Shown one piece after another: positions 1 to 7,700 of a stretch of DNA of 9,231 bases; position 1 is the first letter of the stretch, and the number at the start of each line of letters is the position of its first letter. The translations under genes and the position numbers were made by a program. Source of the stretch: Corticimicrobacter sp040137905 (GTDB lineage Bacteria; Pseudomonadota; Gammaproteobacteria; Burkholderiales; Burkholderiaceae_B). The notes beneath the pieces were generated by a model that made no database searches, had not been told where the DNA came from, and saw only the letters and a list, made by a program, of their open reading frames with translations. The stretch is from contig NZ_JBEFDG010000009.1 in assembly GCF_040137905.1 (NCBI RefSeq), positions 1 through 9,231 of the forward strand, read 5' to 3'.

Positions 1-27
1 TCCTAATCCTGCAGCAGACTCATGCAC

Positions 28-45
28 ATTGGCGTCAGCGCCAAT
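28..45. other. Short inverted repeat downstream of the glycosyltransferase gene
   Basis: ATTGGCG (28-34) and CGCCAAT (39-45) form a perfect 7-bp stem with a four-base loop, 19 bases after the glycosyltransferase stop codon. No T-tract follows on the minus strand, so it is not a typical intrinsic terminator. It may be a weak terminator or transcript-end hairpin, or chance. The remaining edge sequence (1-64) shows no supportable gene. Confidence 0.35.
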
Positions 46-64
46 ACGACAGATCAGTTACACA

Positions 65-1633
65 CTATTGCAACATCTGCGCCATCAGATCAGACCATCC
101 CTGACAAGCCTGCACAGACGTCACTTGACCAGCCAAAGCTCTGGCACTTAACGACATATCCTTATGGCGTTGAGCGTCAACCAATATCGCAACAATTTTG
201 TCGGCTAGCTCTTCCACCTGCCCAAACGGTACCGTTAGCCCATTAATGCCATCCTGCACCAGTGCAGGGACCGCATAAGGCACATTGAAAGCCGCCACCG
301 GACACCCATGAGCCAAGCTCTCGACCAAAGACAGAGAGAAAGCTTCACTAGTACTCGTCATCAAAGACAAGCCAGCCTGCTCATAAATAGGTCCAACCGA
401 AGTCACAAAATCTCCTACAGTGACAGATTGTTCGAGCCCAAGGGTTCGCACTTTCTCTACTATCGATGCACGTTGGCTCCCATTGCCGTACAGGGCAAGC
501 CGTGCCTGAGGAATACGAGCAACTACACTGGCAAAGACCTCCAGAGCAAGGTCATGACGCTTTTCAGTCGCATACCGCGCCAAGCACACCATCAAAAAAC
601 GATCACGCCGTTCAAAATCAAGATTGCACAATGCTGGATCGATATCATATCCATGTGAAATCACACGGATATTTTTAGCACCATAGCGGGTGCGAATATC
701 CCGTGCCTGATTCTCGGTCAGTACCACCATGGCATCGATATTGACGGGATGCTCCAGAAATCCAGAATAGTGCCGATTGGTACGCGACTGAGCCAGATCA
801 TTTGCATCAGAAACATGCACGGCATGTACAACTGGCACCACTTTCACTCGCTGACCAAAATCCTGCTTGAGCGTACATGCAGACTCCAAATACAAAGAAG
901 AACGATCCAAAACCAAAAGACTGACCTGCTCGGTCCGCTCTACCAAACTGCGTAACCAAGTCAACGCCAAATCTTCTTCCTTAGAAAAACGATCAACGGC
1001 ACGTCCATGCGCATCACATACATCAACGTACAGTAACTTTTGCACAGACTGCGTAAGATCGTAACGTTTGAGCAATGCTGTAGAGCCATCCGGACGGAAG
1101 TAGATTTCACGAGAGACCTTTTCCTGCTCGCCCTCCAATATCTGGGTCATCGACAACACACCTGAAGGATGAAAAAAATCCCGCCGCGATTTACGATGCG
1201 GCTTGCGCCCATCCATATGGTTGATATAGCTGATCGCACCAGTCATGCGCGAACAGAACACATACATCGTCAACCGACCTGACTGATCATAGACACGTAA
1301 ATCACCTGGGGTATTTGGCACACGTTCGGTACGCAAAGATGTACCAGGTTCCCAGGCGGGTAGCTGTCCGATACGCGGCGCACGCTCCATTTCCTGATAC
1401 CAGTCATACATATTCAGAAAACGTACACTTGCATCCAGCGCCCCACCGGAGATCGCCGCCTGATACACATCAGCAGAATCAGAGCGATATCTCATCGTCA
1501 GAATGACCGGAGACACTCCCAACTGACAACGAAATAAGCGCTCCCGCAGTAGCGCAGACACTTCAATCCCTGTTCTGGCCCAACCAAAACCTTCATTCAG
1601 GAAAAACACCTGCAATCGGCGTCGCCTGTCCAT
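65..1633 (-). CDS. GtfA/TarM-like GT4 family glycosyltransferase, probable protein O-glycosyltransferase
   Basis: This is a complete 522-residue protein, ATG start and TAG stop. It looks like a retaining GT-B enzyme that transfers a sugar from a nucleotide sugar in the cytoplasm. Seen in the sequence: an N-terminal glycine-rich loop EGFGWARTGIE (residues 14-24), typical of the GtfA group; a beta-rich inserted region at about 100-215, including YFRPDGS (178-184), like the beta-meander (DUF1975-type) insert of GtfA and TarM; VVHAVH (268-273), matching the VVHAEH segment of GtfA; and the donor-site pair R353/K358 in ARYATEK. Further on are LYGNGS (381-386), the E-x7-E motif E430/E438 in TSEAFSLSLVE, and VPYAVP...DGINGL (451-466). 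Length is close to streptococcal GtfA (about 500). The start is supported by GAGG ten bases upstream. No membrane segment or signal peptide is visible, so it is probably cytosolic. Its neighbour suggests the adhesin as acceptor (inference). Alternatives are a polysaccharide or lipopolysaccharide glycosyltransferase. No GtfB-like partner is visible in the window. GC content is clearly lower than in the adhesin gene. Confidence 0.9.
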   Translation of the reverse strand: MDRRRRLQVFFLNEGFGWARTGIEVSALLRERLFRCQLGVSPVILTMRYRSDSADVYQAAISGGALDASVRFLNMYDWYQEMERAPRIGQLPAWEPGTSLRTERVPNTPGDLRVYDQSGRLTMYVFCSRMTGAISYINHMDGRKPHRKSRRDFFHPSGVLSMTQILEGEQEKVSREIYFRPDGSTALLKRYDLTQSVQKLLYVDVCDAHGRAVDRFSKEEDLALTWLRSLVERTEQVSLLVLDRSSLYLESACTLKQDFGQRVKVVPVVHAVHVSDANDLAQSRTNRHYSGFLEHPVNIDAMVVLTENQARDIRTRYGAKNIRVISHGYDIDPALCNLDFERRDRFLMVCLARYATEKRHDLALEVFASVVARIPQARLALYGNGSQRASIVEKVRTLGLEQSVTVGDFVTSVGPIYEQAGLSLMTSTSEAFSLSLVESLAHGCPVAAFNVPYAVPALVQDGINGLTVPFGQVEELADKIVAILVDAQRHKDMSLSARALAGQVTSVQACQGWSDLMAQMLQ

Positions 1634-1643
1634 AGCTGCATTG

Positions 1644-1647
1644 CCTC
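1644..1647 (-). promoter_or_regulatory. Ribosome binding site of the glycosyltransferase gene
   Basis: GAGG on the minus strand lies ten bases before the ATG at 1631-1633. It abuts the T-rich tract of the upstream terminator directly. Another ATG eight bases upstream of the chosen start is out of frame. The spacing is slightly long, so initiation may be moderate. Confidence 0.55.
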
Positions 1648-1697
1648 AAAAGAAAATCGCCCCGGAACAAAATAACAGCATTTTTGTTCCGGGGCGA
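1648..1697 (-). terminator. Strong rho-independent terminator after the adhesin gene
   Basis: Positions 1657-1672 and 1682-1697 are perfect reverse complements (16 base pairs, GC-rich base CGCCCCGG, loop 1673-1681). Read on the minus strand the stem is followed by TTTTCTTTT (1648-1656). The hairpin starts 23 bases after the adhesin stop codon. The opposite direction has no U-tract beyond the stem's own bases, so it serves the minus strand. Confidence 0.9.
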
Positions 1698-1720
1698 ATG
1701 GCACCAGGCCGGTTCAGCGC

Positions 1721-4700
1721 TTACGAGTCGAGACCGGACTTGCCTTGATCAACCAGATCGCGGGCGAACTGGCTCTGGGCTTCGGGATCGACGAAGAACG
1801 AGGGTTCTGCCGATGCCGGTGCGGCCTGCTTGCCTGCCACGCCTGCATCCTGTGCGCCCAGCTCGATACCCTTGAAGTCCTTGCTGATCAGGACTTCGGC
1901 CGTCTTGCCATCAGCCCCCGTGGCCTCGTAGACATCAAAGTCCTGGTTGGCAGCCGACTTGTCCGAATTGAGCGTCCAGCCATCCGACTCCAGGAAGGAG
2001 ACACGGTCACCCTCATTGGCCTTGATCGTCAGGATATGGTCACTGTCCGTCATGTCGAGCACGTCCTTGACGCTCAGGTTCAGGAGTTCATGATCGAACC
2101 CTTCGCGCGTCAGATCCAGTGTCTCGATATTGCGGAACGGCACGGCAGCCTGACCCTGTTCGCCATACTGGCCGAAATCGATGTCTTCACCAAAGCGCAG
2201 CCACACGGTATCGTCACCACCCTGTCCATCGATCGGGTTGACACCATCGAACAGCAGATGGTCATCGCCTGTCGATGCGGCAGCCTGCTTGGACAATGCC
2301 AGACTGAACTCGCCATTCGCCACGGCCGACTTGTCACCACCCTGGGATTCCACCGTCCAGGCTTCGAACGTCACCTTGTCAGCAGCGGCATTGGCCGATT
2401 GCAACACACCCAGGGAATCAGCCTCCGCCTGGCTCAGGCCATAGACCTGATAGGTGCCGGTCGCGGCGTCGTAGCTGAAGCCCTTGTCCGTACCATTGAA
2501 GGCCAGCAGATCATTGCCGACATAGAAGGCAGCATGTTCACCCAGACCGCTGAAGGCCAGCGACAGTGTTTCGACCGACTGATCGGCCACCGTCCCTTCC
2601 ACCGCCTCGCCGTCCTTGAGCATGACATTCAGGTTCAGGCGCACGATATCGCCCTCACGACCGAACGCAGGCGCGGCATTGATCGAATGGATGCCATCCG
2701 CAACCGCCTCGACATGGAGATTGAACGTCGCAGCATCATCACGGATCACGGCATTCGTCTCGCCATTCAGGACAGACAGTTGCAGACTGTCCAGCGTACC
2801 GTTCCAGTTCTGCGGCGGCTGGATGGCGATGTAGGCCGGCAGTTTTCCGCCTTCGAGAGGAATCGTCCACAGCGCCGAGCCATCGGCTGCCGCACCGGCA
2901 TTCTCGGCCAGGCCTGCGGAGGCCGCATCGGCACCCACATAGACCAGGAAGCCATTGGGCAGGTTCTTGAGCAGTGCCACATAAGCCTGTTCGGAACCAT
3001 CGGTATCGAGCAGACCCTTGCCACCGATATCCAGCTCGATCCGGGATTGACCATCCTGGTTTTCCTTGCCGCTCTGGACCCAGGTTTCCTTGCCATTGGC
3101 GTCGGTCTGTTTCTCACCCACAGTGATGTCGTAGCCATTGCTGACACCCTTGAGGGTTGCGTCACCTGCGCCGCTGGCCAGCTTGGGCGCATCGGCACCC
3201 TGCTCGGTCTTCTGGACCCAGGCATCGACCTTGACATTGCCACTGGTGTACTGATGGTCGGGGTGCGGTGTGTACTTCAGGTCGACACTGATCGAGCCAT
3301 TGGCAGGAATCGTGGTACCCGGCTGCACCGGCACGGCATAGTACTGGCCCGCTGGCAAGCCCTCTGGATTCGTCACGACAACCAGTGGCTGGCCATTGGC
3401 ATCCGTCAACTGACCGGCCTTGCCATCGGAACCGAAACCTGCTTCCTTGAGGCTGACATAAAGCGTGTCACCCAGCGTCGAGGGACCATCCACGCCATTG
3501 CCGATCGTGATCTTCACATCCACCGGGCTGCCTTCTTCAGGCACATCGTTCGTGCCTTCCTTGGTCAGCGCAATGCTGATGCCATCTTCGTCGGTCACCG
3601 GCGTGAGCGGCAACGCCTGCCCTTCCAGCACACCCTGATCCTGGCTGCCACTGCCGGGGTGATAAGCCGTCAGCGTGGCATCATAGACCAGACCACCAAA
3701 GTTATCGTTCAGGTTGGCAGGCGGCGTGATCTCGATTTCCTGCAGGAATTTCTGCAGCGCAGCGTCATCACCCTTGCCCGAGATCACCCACAGCTCCGTC
3801 TCGCCATCACCGATTTTGGTCGGCGACAGTTCAACACCGTCGTGGGTGATCTTGGCACCCGCCGGCAACTTGAGCGTCAGCGTGAAATTGGCCGACGTTG
3901 CACCATTGCCGAGGTCGAGCTTGGCGTCAAAGGCCTGGTCCAGCGTGAACGGCTGTTCCTCGGTGCCCTTGAAGTCATCCTTCTGGCCCCACTCCAGGTC
4001 CACAGACGGTGCCGTACCCGCACCGCTGCCATCCAGGTCACTCGTGAGACTCCACTTGACCTGATCCAGCGCCAGCTCAGTCGCACCGCTATCCTGCGTC
4101 ACGACCGTGATCGTGATCGGCAGATCGGTATGCTGGCCCAGCACGGAGCCGGCCTGGAACTGCACCTGGGCATCAATCTTGCCATTGAAGGCCGGATAGT
4201 CCTTGGAGGGGATCTCAAGCAACCATTTGCCATCGCCCAGATAGCTGACCGAGCCCACCGGCTGGCCCGCCACCACAAGGCCCTCCACGACCAGGCCATT
4301 GGGCACGCCCTCGACCACGATCTGCGTCAGGTTCTCGCTGCCATCCAGGTCATCCTTGGAGAGCTCGAGCTTCACCCCGAAGCTGCCGGTCGAGGACACG
4401 GTAATGCCATCGGCATCAGCCTGGGCCACGCCCGCCGCTGCATCCACGCCCTTGAACTCGGCTGTGACTGCATCCGTCACGGCTTTCACGGTCAGCGTGT
4501 ACGGCTGCTCATCCATCACCTTGGTGACCGCATCCACCTTGCCATCGGTACTGTGATCGGTGATCTCGTACTTGATCCCGAACGAGAACTTGGGCGCACC
4601 CTGGTTATGGGCGAACTCGGGCGTATTGGCCTTGCCCGTGACCTGCGTCAGTTGATCTCCCGACAGCTTGTAGTAGCCATTGGCATCCTGAGTCAGGACA

Positions 4701-7700
4701 TCCTGCAGCGGCTTGCCATCCAGATACAGTGTGAAGCCGTCGGCATTGGCGGCCTTGGCAATATCTGCTGCATTGATATAGACCGCGGTCACCGCTTCGT
4801 TACCATCACCATGGTTGTTGCCCACACCAAAGCTGATCGCAACCTCCTTGTCTTCGGTCAACCCATCACCACCCTGGCCTGTCGACTCAGGCGATGGCGT
4901 CACGACTGCGACGACCTCGACAGGTTTGTTGGTCAGCCAGTCACCATCGTTTTCTGTGGTCACGGGAATAATCGTGGCCTTGACCTCGCCACTGTAATGC
5001 GGCGGCACAGTGATCTTGACCTGATCCAGCGCAGCCTTGGCAGCCTCTTCCGCCGTCTGGGCACCTTGCGGCTTGGGTACGGACACCACCCACACGCGGG
5101 CAGCACCCTCGCCACCCAGGAAGGTCGCGCCTTCGAGATTGAACTGTCCATCCAGGCCGGTGATACGGAACGACAGCTTTTCCGAGCCATCGGTATCGTG
5201 CTGCGACACACTGCCGATCAGATCGCCCAGCGTAATCTTGCTCCCCAGGCTTTTTTCGATATGCTCCTCGGTTGCCTCATAGGCCTTGGCGGTCAGGCTG
5301 GCCACATCGGCCACCCCCTGGACACGCACAGGCAAGGTCTGTTCGGCCCACTTGCCACCTTCAGAACTTCCCAGATTGCCCAGCACGTCCACGGTCTGCG
5401 CGCTGACCTTCAGGTCGAAATCGACATTGCTGTTGTGCGGCGGACGGATCGTCAGCGGCTTGCTCGTATCGAAATCATTGATAGTCACCGAGCCATTCGT
5501 CACGGTCAGCTCCTGACCGTTGTACTTGAGCACAGCCCCCTCAGGAATGCCTTCGAGCTTCACATTGAAGGTTTCCGAGGCATCGGACGTGGAAGGACGA
5601 ATCACCAGCGCGATATCCGTATCTTCCTTGCCGCGGGCCGGGCTGACAGCCAGCGCATCAAGGTCATCGGCCACGGGGGCGATCTTGATGCCAGTCAGCT
5701 CAGCCTTGCCGGAGATTGCCGTTGCTGTTCCACCATCCGGATCATGATCAACCGTCTTGGCCTGGACTTCGATCTTGAACTCGCCCGCCACGTTATGCGC
5801 CGGCAGGAACTTGACAGTATGCAGGAACTCGACCGGGATCTCGACCGGCTTACCGGTGAACTCGACCTCGACCTCCTTGCCATCAGCCCCGACGTAGCTG
5901 AACCACGAGCCGGTCACACTGTCGATCAGATTGCCCTGCGTATCGCGAGCCCCCTCGACCAGCACCGGCGTCAGCAGTGCATAGGTATCTTCCGATCCAG
6001 CCCCACCCTGCTCCTTGCCATCAGGATTGCTCCAGCCATCCTTGAGGTTGAAGCCATCGGTATTGAGCGCAAACCATTCATCCTCCTGACCCAGCACGCT
6101 CTGGTCATAGGCATGGCCACCGGTCATGGTCAGATCGTTGTTCAGGTTGCCATCATTTTCGCTGCCGGGACCACCTACGGTTTCGGCCACGGCCTTGACG
6201 ACGACCTTGAGATCGCTGGTGTAGTCCTTGGAGTCCACCACCGGATTGCCATCGGCACCCAGTACCGGATTGCCGCTATCATCCAGCTTCACATCACGCA
6301 CCGTATATTCGACCTTGAAGGTCGCATCGCGGCTGTCCTGGGGCGGCGGCGTGATGGTCCAGTCCTTGAAGGCATCCATGCTGCCCACGCCGGCCTGGCC
6401 TGCCGGCGTCGAGATCAGCTTGTAGCTGCCATCGGTCTCTGCCGACACGACCTGGCCATTCTCATCGCGAACCACCCAGCCTGCAGGCACATCCTTGATA
6501 ACGAACTGCGTAATGGTTTCGCTGCCATCGCTGTCCTGGAAGCCGATCTTGTCCAGGAAACGGATCGCCGAATCTTCATTGCCTTCGGCACCCTGGATAT
6601 TCAGCTCATCGGCAACCGGGGCCACTTCCATATTCAGCGTGACGGAAGCCGATTTCTCCTGAGTGCTGGCCTTCACACTGTCACCATCCCGATCCTTGGC
6701 ATGCAGCGTGACCACAATGCCATTGAGTGAACCGCTGAAGTTCTTGGCACCACTGATGTTCAGATCGCCAAAACCATCGGTCTTGGTCGACAGGCTACCC
6801 TGGGCAAGCTTGCCGGATATCTCGCCATCGGCCAGTTCCTGGCCATTGACCAGAATCGTATGGCCGGTTTTGTTGGTGATCGTTACCCAGCGTTCTTCGC
6901 TGCCATCCAGATCCTCGAACTGGGCCTGCAGCAGGCTCTTCAGATTGACGGGCACATCTTCCCTGGCATCGGTGATCGACAGCTTATTGGTACCATCATT
7001 CCAGGTCAGCGCCACGTCGTCCGTCACGGCCTGGACATCGATACTCACCGTTACCGTCTTGGGTGCCGAGATTTCCTTGCCGGCGGTATCCTTCAGCGGC
7101 ATGCCCTGGTCATCAACCTCGTAGCTCGATACACCTACCTTGATCGTAATGTTCTCGTGGCGATGCTCAGCCGGCTGCAGTTGGATACCCTCATACTGTG
7201 CCTGCGTCAGCTTCAGCACCGTCGAACCGGCTTTTTCGGCTGCCTCGATCGCGGGTTTTGTGTGCGACACATAGTTACCATGCTCGTCGATGATGACGAT
7301 CTGGATTTTCTGATTGTTGCCAACCAGATCAATATCCTTGCCTGCCTGCGCACCATCTGCAGGAATTTTCAACACGCCTGGGTTAGCCTTCGTAAAGGCA
7401 CCACCACTCACGGTCAGCGTGATCAGGCCCAGCAGTTCGGGATTGTCGCCTTCGGCACCGGGGCCATTGAGATCGACACCATCGGTCACCAGAGGCACCT
7501 TCAGGCCCAGCGAGGTCGGCGGGCTCTGTGCGGCATCCGTGACCGTCGTGATCGTATCTTCCTGCGTCGTCAGGTTCTTGCCCTTGAGTTCCGGCGCATC
7601 GGCGACCGGCTGGACTTCGAAGTTCAGGGTCGACGTCGACTTCAGGCCTGCCTCGCCATTGCCTTCCGGCTCCTGCACCGTATAGGTAATGGTCGGGATC

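Noticed and set aside
1..27. Start of another minus-strand gene at GTG (25-27) near the left edge
   Set aside because: It has only nine codons before the edge and no ribosome binding site. The nearby ATG (21-23) meets a stop after six codons.
22..1506. Several small plus-strand frames opposite the glycosyltransferase
   Set aside because: They are short, overlap a well-supported minus-strand gene, and lack domains and ribosome binding sites.
1634..1780. Promoter for the glycosyltransferase in the intergenic region or adhesin 3' end
   Set aside because: I looked for paired -35/-10 boxes on the minus strand. Only poor matches overlapping the terminator hairpin were found, none convincing.
2201..2278. 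RTX toxin (haemolysin-like) identity for the large protein
   Set aside because: There is only one nonapeptide repeat, no visible toxin domain or acylation region, and the architecture is that of repeat adhesins.
1745..6730. Plus-strand open frame of 1661 codons
   Set aside because: It is in exact antisense codon register with the adhesin. Its translation is rich in R, I, H, Q and L with no recognisable domain, and it is explained by codon bias in the sense gene.
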